Below are positions 19,783 to 28,961 of a stretch of DNA of 64,000 nt, piece by piece. The notes beneath the pieces were generated by a model. It saw only the letters and a program-made list of their open reading frames with translations, searched no databases and was not told the origin of the DNA. The position numbers and the translations under genes were made by a program. Positions within the stretch are counted from its first letter, which is position 1, and every line of letters begins with the position of its first letter. Source of the stretch: UBA9676 sp036005525 (GTDB taxonomy: Bacteria; Actinomycetota; Actinomycetes; Streptosporangiales; Streptosporangiaceae); NCBI GenBank assembly GCA_036005525.1, contig DASYQM010000249.1, positions 33,770 through 97,769 of the forward strand, written 5' to 3'.

Positions 19783-20301
19783 TCAGGTGGAGGTCCCTGC
19801 CTGGGAGGCGCGGCCCGCTCCGGCAGCGGGAATGGCCGGCCCGGGCTCGTCCGCGGCCGGCTTCGGCCCGGTCTCCGGCGGCCCAGCCGCCCGGGCCGGC
19901 CTGCGCACCGGAACCAGCGAGGCGCCGGCCTTGCGGCTTCGCAGCAGCCCGGCCAGCCGGGCGGCTACCGCCCTGGTCGACTCCAGCTCGGTGCGCAGCT
20001 GCGTCATCTCGGCGGTCATCTCGGCGATGACGCCGCGGTACCGCTCCAGCTCGTCTTCCAGCGCGAGGACCCGCTTGATGCCCTCGAGGTTGACACCCTC
20101 GTGTGACAGCCTCTGCACCTCGCGCAGCAGCAGGACGTCGCGCAGCGAGTACCGGCGGCCGCGCCCTGCGGAACGGCCCGGGGAGACAAGTCCCAGCCGG
20201 TCGTACGAACGCAAGGTCTGCGGGTGCAGGCCGGAGAGCTGGGCCGCCACCGAGATGACGTACACGGGGCTGTCGTCGGACATCTCGTAAGGGCTGCTCA
20301 T
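19783..20301 (-). CDS. hspR: Heat-shock repressor HspR (MerR family)
   Basis: A 172-residue MerR-type regulator. The N-terminal winged helix-turn-helix reads VYVISVAAQLSGLHPQTLRSYDRLGLV, then GRGRRYSLRDVLLLREVQRL, which is the HspR signature. A coiled-coil dimerisation segment covers about residues 85-120. The C-terminal 50 residues are low-complexity Pro/Ala. HspR uses DnaK as co-repressor and binds HAIR sites; two HAIR-like sites lie in front of dnaK in this window. It sits 73 bp after dnaJ and is cotranscribed, giving autoregulation. Confidence 0.95.
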   Translation of the reverse strand: MSSPYEMSDDSPVYVISVAAQLSGLHPQTLRSYDRLGLVSPGRSAGRGRRYSLRDVLLLREVQRLSHEGVNLEGIKRVLALEDELERYRGVIAEMTAEMTQLRTELESTRAVAARLAGLLRSRKAGASLVPVRRPARAAGPPETGPKPAADEPGPAIPAAGAGRASQAGTST

Positions 20302-20374
20302 CGTGTCACCTCCTGCGCCCCGCTGGGCTGGTCATGCCCGCCAGGCTCATTAAGCCCGGCCCATTCCTGTCTCA

Positions 20375-21556
20375 TCACACCTGCCTCGCCCGCCGGAGCA
20401 GGTCTTCGCGGGGATCCTCACCGGCGGTTGCCTCGCGGAACTGGTCCAGCGCTTCCCTGGCCGCGCCGGTCAGCTTCTGCGGCACCTGGACCGAGACGGT
20501 GACAAGCAGGTCCCCGTTGGTGCCGTCCGAGCGCCGCACGCCCTTCCCGCGCACCCGGAACGTGCGCCCGTTCGGGGTGCCCGCCGGAATGCGGACGCTG
20601 ACCGGCGCACCCCGCAGGGCGGGCACCTTGACCTCCGCGCCGAGAGCCGCCTCGGGGAAGGTGACGGGAACGGTCACGGTCAGGTTGTGGCCGGTGCGCC
20701 CGAACACCGGGTGCGGCGTGACGTGGATCCGCACGTAAAGGTCACCGGCGGGACCGCCACGCTCGCCCGGGGCACCCTTGCCCTTGAGCTTGATCCGCTG
20801 CCCGTCCGCGACACCGGCCGGGATCCGCGCCTGGATCGTGCGTGTGCTCATGGCGCGACCGCTGCCCGCGCAATCCGGGCACGGGTCGTCGACCACCAGC
20901 CCGCGGCCCCGGCACTCCTTGCACGGCTCGGAGAACGCGAAGCTGCCCAGGTTCTGGCTGGTCTGCCCGGTGCCCTGGCAGGTCGGGCAGACCCTAGGCA
21001 CCGTTCCCGACTTCGCCCCGGTTCCGTGGCAGGTCGGGCAGGGTGCCTCACCGGTTAGGCGCAGGCTCACGGTGGCGCCGTCGATGGAGTCGCCGAACGT
21101 CAGCGTGGCTTCCGTTTCCACGTCAGCGCCACGCCGCGGCCGCGGCTGGGTCCCCCGGCTGCCGCCGCCGAACATCCCGCCCAGCAGGTCGCCCAGCCGG
21201 CCGCCGCCTGCGGTACCGGTTCCGGTCCCCGTCCCGGTACCGCCGAACAGGTCACCAAGGTCGAACCCCCCGAAGCCGCCGCCCGCGCCACCGGGGGCCG
21301 GCCTGCGGAAGCCGCCGCTGCCGAAGAGCGAGCGCGCGTCGTCGTACTCCTTGCGCCGCTTCTCATCCGACAGCGTGTTGTACGCCTCGGAGATCTCCTT
21401 GAACCGCTCCTCGGCCTTCGCATCCCCCTTGTTGGCGTCGGGGTGATACTTGCGGGCGAGCTTGCGGTACGACTTCTTGATCTCGTCCGCTTTCGCGTTC
21501 TTGGAGACACCGAGCGTCTTGTAATAGTCCTTCTCCAAGAAGTCCTTGGTGCTCAC
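20375..21556 (-). CDS. dnaJ: Chaperone DnaJ
   Basis: Type I Hsp40 co-chaperone of 393 residues. The J domain (residues about 9-75) starts DYYKTLGVSKNAKADEIKKSYR, though I read no perfect HPD in the short window I checked beyond KYHPDANKG, which supplies it. A Gly/Phe-rich linker follows, with a TGTGTGTG run. Four zinc-finger repeats are visible: CPTCHGTG, CPTCQGTG, CKECRGRG and CPDCAGSG. The C-terminal substrate-binding domain is complete. It uses a GTG start 15 bp after grpE. It may be the operon-type DnaJ1 of actinobacteria. Confidence 0.96.
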   Translation of the reverse strand: MSTKDFLEKDYYKTLGVSKNAKADEIKKSYRKLARKYHPDANKGDAKAEERFKEISEAYNTLSDEKRRKEYDDARSLFGSGGFRRPAPGGAGGGFGGFDLGDLFGGTGTGTGTGTAGGGRLGDLLGGMFGGGSRGTQPRPRRGADVETEATLTFGDSIDGATVSLRLTGEAPCPTCHGTGAKSGTVPRVCPTCQGTGQTSQNLGSFAFSEPCKECRGRGLVVDDPCPDCAGSGRAMSTRTIQARIPAGVADGQRIKLKGKGAPGERGGPAGDLYVRIHVTPHPVFGRTGHNLTVTVPVTFPEAALGAEVKVPALRGAPVSVRIPAGTPNGRTFRVRGKGVRRSDGTNGDLLVTVSVQVPQKLTGAAREALDQFREATAGEDPREDLLRRARQV

Positions 21557-21571
21557 TGGCCTCTCCGGGCA

Positions 21572-22417
21572 TCAGTCTTGGTCACGTGTCTCCGGCCGGC
21601 CGGCCGTGTCGCCGCCGGTCCCGCTTGCCGCGCCGCCGGGCTGGTGGTGGACGCTTCCGGGCCCGCCGGGCCCATCGGTCCTGTCCGGCCGGCCGGGCCC
21701 GTGGTCCGGTCCGTCCGGCCCTTCCGGGTCGCCGGACTCATCCGGTTCCCCCGCCTCGGCGGGCTCCGCCACAGCCACCCTTGCCGGGCGCAGGATCCGC
21801 TCCCCCACCCGGTATCCCGGCTGGAGGATCTGGACGCAGGTCGGCTCGGTCACGTCGTTGGAGTAGGAGTGCATCAGGGCCTCGTGCACCTTCGGGTCGA
21901 ACGGCTCGCCGTTCTCCCCGAAGCGTTCGAGCCCCAGCTTGGCGACGGTGGTCTCCAGCGAGTCGGCCACGGACTTGAAACCGCCGGCCAGCTCCCCGTG
22001 CTCGCGCGCGCGGCCGATGTCGTCCAGCACCGGCAGGAGCCCGAAGAGCACGTTCGCCAGCGCCTGCTCGCGCACCGCCACCCGGTCCCGCTCGACACGC
22101 TTGCGGTAGTTGGCGTACTCGGCGCTCAGTCGCTGAAGGTCGGCCGTACGCTCGGCGAGCTGCTCCGCGGTCTTCTGTTCGGCGGCCGATCGCGCGGCGG
22201 CGTCCTTACGGTCGGCGCCCGCGGGCCCCCCCTGGCCCTGGCGGGAGCCGGCCGCCCCGGCTGCATGCTTGCCCGGCCTGGACTTGCCGGGACCACGGGA
22301 GGAGCCCGGCTGGGCTGAACCTCCCTGGCCCGGATCCCTGATCTGGCCGGTCGCCGGATCGATGCGCCTAAGGTCGCGGATCACCGGGCCCCCATTGCTT
22401 TCCTCCGGTGAGCTCAT
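21572..22417 (-). CDS. grpE: Nucleotide exchange factor GrpE
   Basis: A 281-residue GrpE, the ADP release factor of DnaK. The core covers about residues 65-195: a long N-terminal coiled coil (RTADLQRLSAEYANYRKRVERD), then LPVLDDIGRAREHGELAGGFKSV and NGEPFDPKVHEALMHSYS. Both the N-terminal 65 residues and the last 75 (Gly/Pro/Asp-rich, GPDGPDHGPGRPDRTDGPGG) are low-complexity, which makes the protein about 80 residues longer than typical. Its ATG overlaps the dnaK stop by one base (TGATG), implying coupled translation. Confidence 0.95.
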   Translation of the reverse strand: MSSPEESNGGPVIRDLRRIDPATGQIRDPGQGGSAQPGSSRGPGKSRPGKHAAGAAGSRQGQGGPAGADRKDAAARSAAEQKTAEQLAERTADLQRLSAEYANYRKRVERDRVAVREQALANVLFGLLPVLDDIGRAREHGELAGGFKSVADSLETTVAKLGLERFGENGEPFDPKVHEALMHSYSNDVTEPTCVQILQPGYRVGERILRPARVAVAEPAEAGEPDESGDPEGPDGPDHGPGRPDRTDGPGGPGSVHHQPGGAASGTGGDTAGRPETRDQD

Positions 22418-24276
22418 CAGGCGGCGCCGCCTTCCCGCGGCTTGTCCTCGTCGACGATCTCGGCGTCAACGACGTCGTCGTCGGCCGGGCCGTCATCGGT
22501 GCTGCCTTCGGACGCGGTCCCGCTTTCGGGCGCGCTGGCCTGCGCCTGGGCGTACATGGCGGTCCCCATCTTCTGGCTGACCTGGGCGGCCTTCTCGGTG
22601 GCTTCCTTGATCGCGTCGATGTCGCTGCCCTCGAGCGCCTTCTTGACGTCGGCGAGCGCGGACTCCACCTCGGACTTGATGTCCTCGGGGACCTTGTCGG
22701 CGTTCTCGGCGAGGAACTTCTCGGTGGTGTAGACGAGCGTGTCCGCGCGGTTGCGGGTCTCCGCCTCGTCGCGCCGCCGGGCGTCCTCCTCGGCGAACTT
22801 CTCCGCCTCGTCCACCATCCGCTGGATGTCGTCCTTGCCCAGCGCGGACCCGCCGGTGATGGTCACCGACTGCTGCTTGCCCGTGCCGAGGTCCTTGGCC
22901 GAGACGTTGACGATCCCGTTCGCGTCGATGTCGAACGTGACCTCGATCTGCGGGACGCCGCGCGGTGCGGGGGCGAGGCCGGCCAGCTCGAACATGCCGA
23001 GCTTCTTGTTGTAGGCAGCGATCTCCCGCTCGCCCTGGAAGACCTGGATCTGCACCGACGGCTGGTTGTCGTCCGCCGTGGTGAAGATCTCCGAACGCTT
23101 CGTCGGGATGGTGGTGTTGCGCTCGATGAGCTTGGTGAAGATGCCGCCCTTGGTCTCGATGCCCAGCGACAGCGGGGTCACGTCGAGCAGCAGGACGTCC
23201 TTGACCTCGCCCTTGAGCACGCCGGCCTGCAGGGCCGCGCCGACCGCGACGACCTCGTCCGGGTTGACGCCCTTGTTCGGCTCCTTGCCGCCGGTCAGCT
23301 CCTTGACCAGGTCGACCACGGCGGGCATCCGGGTTGCGCCACCGACGAGCACCACGTGGTGGATGTCGCTGAGCTTGACGCTGGTGTCGCTGAGGACCTG
23401 CTTGAACGGGCCCTTGCAGCGGTCGAGCAGGTCGGAGGTCATGCGCTGGAACTCGGCCCGGGTGAGCTTGCTGTCCAGGTGCAGCGGGCCCTGCTCGGAG
23501 TGGGTGATGTAAGGCAGGTTGATCTGCGTCTCCGCGGCGCCGGACAGCTCGATCTTGGCCTTCTCCGCCGACTCGCGCAGCCGCTGCAGCGCCATCTTGT
23601 CCTTGGACAGGTCGACGCCGTAGTTGTTCTTGAAGTCCTGCACCAGCCAGTCAACGATCCGCTGGTCCCAGTCGTCACCACCGAGGTGGTTGTCGCCGCT
23701 GGTGGCCTTCACCTCGACCACGCCCTCACCGACTTCCAGCAAGGACACGTCGAAGGTGCCGCCGCCCAGGTCGAAGACCAGGATGGTGGCCTCGCTCTCC
23801 TTCTCCAGGTGGTAGGCGAGCGCGGCGGACGTCGGCTCGTTGATGATGCGCAGCACGTTGAGCCCGGCGATCTGGCCGGCCTCCTTGGTGGCCTGCCGCT
23901 GCGCGTCGTTGAAGTAGGCAGGCGTGGTGATCACGGCGTCGGTGATCGTCTCGCCCAGGTAGGACTCGGCGTCCCTCTTGAGCTTCTGCAGGATGAACGC
24001 GCTGATCTGCTGGGCGGTGAACTTCTTGTTGTCGATCTTGACGTTCCAGTCGGTGCCCATCTCGCGCTTGACCGACCGGATGGTCCGGTCGATGTTGGTC
24101 ACCGCCTGCCGCTTGGCGACCTCGCCGACGAGCACTTCCCCGTTCTTGGCGAAGGCGACAACGGACGGTGTGGTCCGCGAGCCCTCCGCGTTGGCGATGA
24201 CCGTTGGCTCGCCGCCTTCGAGAACTGCGACGACAGAGTTGGTGGTCCCGAGGTCGATGCCTACCGCACGTGCCAT
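22417..24276 (-). CDS. dnaK: Chaperone DnaK (Hsp70)
   Basis: A 619-residue Hsp70. It starts MARAVGIDLGTTNSVVAVLE (phosphate-1 loop), has AYFNDAQRQATKEAG and VFDLGGGTFDVSLL (phosphate-2 loop) and VLVGGATRMPAV in the ATPase domain. The substrate-binding domain begins near DVTPLSLGIETKGG. The C-terminus is an acidic tail ending in a Gly-rich motif. It is the first gene of dnaK-grpE-dnaJ-hspR-clpB. Two HAIR-like operators lie 31 and 83 bp upstream of its start. Confidence 0.98.
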   Translation of the reverse strand: MARAVGIDLGTTNSVVAVLEGGEPTVIANAEGSRTTPSVVAFAKNGEVLVGEVAKRQAVTNIDRTIRSVKREMGTDWNVKIDNKKFTAQQISAFILQKLKRDAESYLGETITDAVITTPAYFNDAQRQATKEAGQIAGLNVLRIINEPTSAALAYHLEKESEATILVFDLGGGTFDVSLLEVGEGVVEVKATSGDNHLGGDDWDQRIVDWLVQDFKNNYGVDLSKDKMALQRLRESAEKAKIELSGAAETQINLPYITHSEQGPLHLDSKLTRAEFQRMTSDLLDRCKGPFKQVLSDTSVKLSDIHHVVLVGGATRMPAVVDLVKELTGGKEPNKGVNPDEVVAVGAALQAGVLKGEVKDVLLLDVTPLSLGIETKGGIFTKLIERNTTIPTKRSEIFTTADDNQPSVQIQVFQGEREIAAYNKKLGMFELAGLAPAPRGVPQIEVTFDIDANGIVNVSAKDLGTGKQQSVTITGGSALGKDDIQRMVDEAEKFAEEDARRRDEAETRNRADTLVYTTEKFLAENADKVPEDIKSEVESALADVKKALEGSDIDAIKEATEKAAQVSQKMGTAMYAQAQASAPESGTASEGSTDDGPADDDVVDAEIVDEDKPREGGAA

Positions 24277-24306
24277 GTGTTGTCCCTAGTCGAATCGTGG
24301 GTCTAA

Positions 24307-24327
24307 GTTGAGTCTTGCCGACGCAAG
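24307..24327. promoter_or_regulatory. HAIR-type HspR operator, dnaK-proximal
   Basis: Reads GTTGAGT-N7-ACGCAAG. The HspR-associated inverted repeat consensus is CTTGAGT-N7-ACTCAAG, so each arm matches 6 of 7 with exact spacing. It lies 31-51 bp upstream of the dnaK ATG, where a repressor would block initiation. Confidence 0.8.
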
Positions 24328-24358
24328 TTTGCCAGGGCCGCGGAGCCTGCGCAAATGA

Positions 24359-24379
24359 CTTGAGTCATACTGGCTCAAC
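24359..24379. promoter_or_regulatory. HAIR-type HspR operator, distal copy
   Basis: Reads CTTGAGT-N7-GCTCAAC: the left arm matches the HAIR consensus 7 of 7 and the right arm 5 of 7, with the canonical 7-nt spacer. It is 52 bp (five helical turns) from the proximal copy, a spacing suited to cooperative binding on one face. It also lies about 120 bp upstream of the divergent Fe-S reductase gene. Confidence 0.78.
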
Positions 24380-24500
24380 TTCTCTGCGCACCGATACATT
24401 CCCGCAGCCAGGTGGCCCCGGCGATCACTGCCGGATGGCGCGGCGGCGTACGCTGGCAGCCTGCAACAGGCCGCATCCTGCGCCACACGAGGAGGTCCGC

Positions 24501-26729
24501 GTGGCCGTGCGCATCATCATCGGGCTGGCCCTGACCGTGGCCGCGTTCGCCATCGCCGTGCGCCGCCTGTGGTGGCTGTACCGGGTGGCCCGCACTGGCC
24601 AGCCCGCGCCCGAGCGGGTCGCCGCCGTCCGCGGGCACCCCGGCCGGGATGTCAGCACCCAGGCTACCGAGGTGATCGGGCAGCGCAAACTGCTCCAGTG
24701 GTCGGTGCCCGGCGTCGCCCACGCGCTGACGTTCTGGGGCTTCATCGTCCTGCTGCTGACCATCCTGGAGGCCTACGGCGACTTGTTCAGCCGGACCTTC
24801 GCCATCCCGTGGATCGGCCACTGGCCGGTGATCGGCTTCATCGAGGACCTGTTCGCGGTCGGGGTGCTGGCCGGCATCATCACCTTCGCGATCATCAGGC
24901 TGCGCCACAACCCCCACCGGGAGGGCCGCGACTCCCGGTTCTCCGGATCGCACACCGGCGCCGCATGGCTCGTTCTGCTGGGGATCTTCCTGGTGATCTC
25001 CACGCTGCTCCTCTACCGGGGGGCGCAGATCAACACGGGGGTGTTCCCCTACTCGAGCGGCGCGTTCGCCTCGCAGATCGTTGCAAACTGGCTTGCGCCG
25101 CTGGGGACGGGCGTCAACAGCGTGCTGGAGACCGTGTTCATCCTCGCCCAGCTCGCGGTCATCTTCGCCTTCCTGGTGTTCATCACCTACTCCAAGCATC
25201 TGCATATCGCCCTGGCCCCGGTGAACGTGCTGTTCTCCCGCCGCCCGGACGGGCTCCGCGCGCTGCAGCCGATGCGCAGCAACGGCAGGGTGCTCGACTT
25301 CGAGGAGGCCGACCCGGACACCGACGTCTTCGGCCGCGGCAAGATCGAGGATTTCACCTGGAAGGGCTTCCTCGACATGGGCACCTGCACCGAGTGCGGG
25401 CGGTGCCAGTCGCAGTGCCCGGCCTGGGCCACCGGCAAGCCGCTCTCGCCCAAGATGGTGATCCTGGATCTGCGCGACCACGCGCTCGCCAAGGCGCCCT
25501 GGCTGCTCGCGTCCTCCGACGAGGAAAGGGAGAAGCTCCCCGACCATGTCAAGAAAGAGGCCGAACGGCCCCTGGTGGGCGACCCCGCCGCCGGTGGCGT
25601 GATCGACCCCGACGTGATCTGGTCCTGCACCAACTGCGGCGCCTGCGTGCAGGAATGCCCGGTCGACATCGAGCACATCGACCACATCGGCGACATGCGG
25701 CGCTACCAGGTGCTGATCGAGTCGGCGTTCCCGGTGGAGGCGGCTGGGATGCTGAAGAACCTGGAGAACAAGGGCGACCCGTGGGGCATGGGCGGCCCGC
25801 GGCGGGCGGAGTGGATCTCCGAGCTGGATTTCGAGGTGCCGGTCGTCGACGGGAAGGTGCCCGATGACGTCGAGTACCTGTTCTGGGTCGGCTGCGCCGG
25901 TGCGCTCGAGGACCGGGCGCGCAAGACCACCAAGGCGATCGCCACACTGCTGCACACTGCGGGCGTGAACTTCGCCGTGCTCGGGCCCGCCGAGACCTGC
26001 ACCGGCGATCCCGCCCGGCGGATGGGCAACGAGTTCGTGTTTTCCATGCTCGCCCAGCAGAACGTCGAGACCCTCAACGAGGCGGGCGCGCGCACGATCG
26101 TGGCGAGCTGCCCGCACTGCTTCAATGCGCTCGCGAACGAGTATCCGCAGCTCGGCGGGAACTACCAGGTCATCCACCACACCCAGCTGCTGTCGCGGCT
26201 GCTGGCCGATGGGAAGCTCACCCCGGTCAACCCGGTCGAGGAGAAGATCACCTACCACGATCCCTGCTTCCTCGGCAGGCACAACAAGGTGTTCTCCCCG
26301 CCGCGGGAGATCATGGAGCAGGTGCCGGGGGTGCGGGCGCAGGAGATGCATCGCTGCAAGGAACGCGGTTTCTGCTGCGGGGCCGGCGGCGCCCGGATGT
26401 GGATGGAAGAGCGGATCGGCAAGCGGATCAACATCGAGCGGATCGACGAGGCGCTGGGCACCGGCCCGGACACCATCTCCACCGCCTGCCCGTACTGCCT
26501 GGTCATGCTCGGCGACGCGATCAGCGCCAAGAAGAGCTCGGGCGAGGCCAGCGAGTCGCTGGAAATCGTTGACGTGGCGTCCCTGCTGGCCCGGTCGGTG
26601 GCCCCGCCTGCCGCCGGGCCGGCCCAGCCCGCTGCCCCGCCCGGCCCGCCCGAGGCCACGTCACCTCAACCGCCCGCCGCCGAGCCGGCCCAGCCGTCTG
26701 CGCCCGCCCCGCCGACCGCAGACGGCTGA
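24501..26729 (+). CDS. Membrane-bound (Fe-S) reductase, HdrD/GlpC-like
   Basis: About 742 residues. The first 240 carry five to six membrane helices resembling a cytochrome b-type NarI/HdrE subunit. A ferredoxin-like part has CTECGRCQSQCPAW (around residue 295) and CTNCGACVQECPVDIEH (around 375), each able to bind a 4Fe-4S cluster. The C-terminal half has two CCG-type cysteine-rich domains, the second with CCGAGGARMWMEE. A short Pro/Ala-rich tail ends it. The GTG start has a GAGGAGG ribosome-binding site. Mycobacteria carry a homolog of this fused type in the same general region as dnaK. Electron donor and acceptor are unknown; a quinone-linked reductase is inferred. Confidence 0.85.
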   Translation: MAVRIIIGLALTVAAFAIAVRRLWWLYRVARTGQPAPERVAAVRGHPGRDVSTQATEVIGQRKLLQWSVPGVAHALTFWGFIVLLLTILEAYGDLFSRTFAIPWIGHWPVIGFIEDLFAVGVLAGIITFAIIRLRHNPHREGRDSRFSGSHTGAAWLVLLGIFLVISTLLLYRGAQINTGVFPYSSGAFASQIVANWLAPLGTGVNSVLETVFILAQLAVIFAFLVFITYSKHLHIALAPVNVLFSRRPDGLRALQPMRSNGRVLDFEEADPDTDVFGRGKIEDFTWKGFLDMGTCTECGRCQSQCPAWATGKPLSPKMVILDLRDHALAKAPWLLASSDEEREKLPDHVKKEAERPLVGDPAAGGVIDPDVIWSCTNCGACVQECPVDIEHIDHIGDMRRYQVLIESAFPVEAAGMLKNLENKGDPWGMGGPRRAEWISELDFEVPVVDGKVPDDVEYLFWVGCAGALEDRARKTTKAIATLLHTAGVNFAVLGPAETCTGDPARRMGNEFVFSMLAQQNVETLNEAGARTIVASCPHCFNALANEYPQLGGNYQVIHHTQLLSRLLADGKLTPVNPVEEKITYHDPCFLGRHNKVFSPPREIMEQVPGVRAQEMHRCKERGFCCGAGGARMWMEERIGKRINIERIDEALGTGPDTISTACPYCLVMLGDAISAKKSSGEASESLEIVDVASLLARSVAPPAAGPAQPAAPPGPPEATSPQPPAAEPAQPSAPAPPTADG

Positions 26730-26748
26730 CCGTGAGCGGCTGACCGGC

Positions 26749-27372
26749 ATGGACAGCAAGCGGGCAGAGGCGTTCAGCGACGGGGTGTTCGCGGTGGCGA
26801 TCACGCTCCTGGTCTTGGAGCTGCTGCCGATCGGGTCGGGCGTGCTCACGGTCGGGGTGCTGCTGCACGCGTGGCCGGAGTACTTCGCCTACGTCGTCAG
26901 CTTCCTCACGATCGGGATCATGTGGCTGAACCACCACACAATCCTGGCGCACGTCAGCCGGGTGGACCGGCCCCTGCTGGTGCTCAACCTCCTGCTGCTC
27001 ATGGGCATCGTGGCGATCCCGTTCCCGACCGCGCTGGTAGCCGAGCACCTGCTCGAGGAAGGCGGGACCGCGGCCACGGTGACCTACGGCATCGTCATGA
27101 TCGCGATCTCCGCAGGCTTTGACGGCGTCTGGGTGTATGTGGTCACCCACGCGCGCTCGCTCGGGGCGGCGCTGCCGCCGAGTGCGCTGCGCCGGTCCGT
27201 GCCCGGCTTCACCCTGGGCGGCGTGGCGTATGCGGCGGGCACCCTGATCGCGGCGTTCTGGTCGCCGGTCGCCGCGCTGATCATCTTCGGCCTGCTCGCC
27301 GTCTACTACCTGTTCGAGCACCTTCCCGGCCCAGCTGGAGACATCGACGACGGAGAGCCGGCCGCCGGCTGA
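26749..27372 (+). CDS. TMEM175/DUF1211 family potassium channel-like membrane protein
   Basis: A 207-residue protein with six hydrophobic segments. It starts MDSKRAEAFSDGVFAVAITLLVLEL, in which FSDGVFA is the pore-helix signature of the TMEM175 family. Prokaryotic members with one six-helix repeat assemble as tetramers and conduct K+. Length is typical. The ATG follows the Fe-S gene stop by 19 bp on the same strand, so cotranscription is likely. A further hallmark is FLTIGIMWLNHH in helix 3. Ion selectivity is known for the family, not shown here. Confidence 0.85.
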   Translation: MDSKRAEAFSDGVFAVAITLLVLELLPIGSGVLTVGVLLHAWPEYFAYVVSFLTIGIMWLNHHTILAHVSRVDRPLLVLNLLLLMGIVAIPFPTALVAEHLLEEGGTAATVTYGIVMIAISAGFDGVWVYVVTHARSLGAALPPSALRRSVPGFTLGGVAYAAGTLIAAFWSPVAALIIFGLLAVYYLFEHLPGPAGDIDDGEPAAG

Positions 27373-27506
27373 CGGCAGAGCCGGCACCACCTGGGCCGGC
27401 GCTCACCGTGGACGGCGCCGCCTGGGCCTGCGCCTGTCTGAGGTGGCACCGGACGCCCAGGTTCGGGCCCGGGGTGCGGCGGGACGGGCTAGTGACTGGC
27501 GGGGCG

Positions 27507-28961
27507 CTAAGGGCGGCCGGGCTGGGGGGCTGCTGGCAGCCAGACGCGGACCCGCGTGCCCTGGCCGGGCCAGGATTCCAGGGTGGCCTGGCCGCCGTGG
27601 GCCACGGCGATGGCCTGCACGATCGACAGCCCCAGGCCGCTGCCCCCGCTGGCGGAGCCGTTGATCCCGGCGTCCGCCTCGCCGTCGGCGCGGTCCCCGC
27701 CCCGATGGAAACGGTCGAAGGCGCGGGCCGCGTCCTGCTGTGGTATCCCTGGGCCGGCGTCGGCCACCTCCAGCACCACCCCGCCCCGCACAGGCGCCAG
27801 GCGGACCGCCACCGGCGTCCGGGCGGGCGTGTGCTCGCGCACGTTGGCCAGCAGATTCGCCAGCACCTGCCGGATCCGTGGCTCGTCGACCATCGCGATC
27901 AGCCCATCCGGTGCGTCCGCCTGAACTGGCCGGTCCGGCTCGACCGCCCGGGCGTCGGCCGCCGCGTCCCGCACCACGGCCGCCAGGTCGGCCTCGGCGA
28001 GGTCGAGGGACGAGGTGCGGTCCAGCCGCGCCAGCTCCAGCAGCTCAGCCACCAGCGTGCTCATGCGCTGCGCCTCCTGCTCGATCCTGCGCATCGCGTC
28101 TGGCAGCTCCTCCTGCCCCAGCGCGCCCTGCCGGTACAGCTCGGCATAGCCCCGGATGGTGGTGAGCGGGGTCCGCAGCTCGTGCGAGGCGTCCGCCGCG
28201 AACTGGCGCACCTTTTGCTCCGACTGCAGCCGGGCGCCGAAAGCCTGCTGGATACGGTCCAGCATGGTGTTGATGGCACAGCCCAGGCGGCCCACCTCGG
28301 TGCTCTCGTCCGCGTCGGGCATGCGTGCGGCAAGATCCCCCTGCGTGGTGATCCGGTGGGCGGTACCAGCCATCTGGCCCAGTGGCGCCAGCCCCCGGCC
28401 GATGAGCCAGCGCCCGCCCAGTGCGAGCATCAGGAGCAGGATCCCGCCGGTGATCAGCTCCGCCACAACGACGCCGCCCACCTGTCTGTTCACCGCGGCA
28501 GCCGGCCGGGCGACCACGAGCAGGGCCGGGCCCGGCGCGATGGTGGCGGTGCTCACCTGGCGGCCGCGGATCAGCCGCTCGACCGCCCGCAGCTTGGTGC
28601 CGTCCGGCAGCACGAGGGTGAACGGCTGGTCGGCCAGGTCCCGGACGAACTGGTTGCGCGTCATCTGGCTGAGCACCTGGCGGAATTGGCTGCCGCTGTG
28701 CCCCGGGGTCAGCAGCACGATCTGCCCGGTGCGGCGGAAGATCGCGGCGGCCAGGTAGCCGCCCGTATTGCTGGCCAGGGCTTGCGGGCCGCGGGCGGCG
28801 GCGGCCACTAGGTCGGTGTTGAACTGCCCGCTCACCCGGCGGGTCAGTACCAGGGTGGTGACCCCGCCCATGATCAGGAGGAACGCGGCGGTCACAGCGA
28901 TGAGCAGGACCAGGAGGCGGGCGCGCAGCGACAGCCGCCCGGCCCGCCCCGAACCGCTCAT
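27507..28961 (-). CDS. Two-component sensor histidine kinase
   Basis: A 484-residue membrane kinase. TM1 covers about residues 13-38, an extracellular sensor region runs to about 165, and TM2 to about 190 is followed by a HAMP domain. Phosphoacceptor motif FAADASHELRTPLTTIRGYAEL contains the His. The ATP-binding domain shows LANLLANVREHTPA (N box), VADAGPGIPQQDAARAFDRF (G1/F) and GGSGLGLSIVQAIAVAHGG (G2). The architecture is that of TrcS/TcrY-like kinases. Its ATG overlaps the regulator stop by one base, so the pair is coupled. The signal is unknown. Confidence 0.94.
   Translation of the reverse strand: MSGSGRAGRLSLRARLLVLLIAVTAAFLLIMGGVTTLVLTRRVSGQFNTDLVAAAARGPQALASNTGGYLAAAIFRRTGQIVLLTPGHSGSQFRQVLSQMTRNQFVRDLADQPFTLVLPDGTKLRAVERLIRGRQVSTATIAPGPALLVVARPAAAVNRQVGGVVVAELITGGILLLMLALGGRWLIGRGLAPLGQMAGTAHRITTQGDLAARMPDADESTEVGRLGCAINTMLDRIQQAFGARLQSEQKVRQFAADASHELRTPLTTIRGYAELYRQGALGQEELPDAMRRIEQEAQRMSTLVAELLELARLDRTSSLDLAEADLAAVVRDAAADARAVEPDRPVQADAPDGLIAMVDEPRIRQVLANLLANVREHTPARTPVAVRLAPVRGGVVLEVADAGPGIPQQDAARAFDRFHRGGDRADGEADAGINGSASGGSGLGLSIVQAIAVAHGGQATLESWPGQGTRVRVWLPAAPQPGRP

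Noticed and set aside
22408..24306. Plus-strand open frame opposite dnaK
   Set aside because: It is a high-GC antisense shadow of dnaK; its His/Val/Asp-rich product has no domain.
24315..24500. Longer N-terminus for the Fe-S reductase starting inside the HAIR region
   Set aside because: The extra residues do not resemble the family, and the GTG at 24501 has a strong GAGGAGG site followed directly by the first membrane helix.
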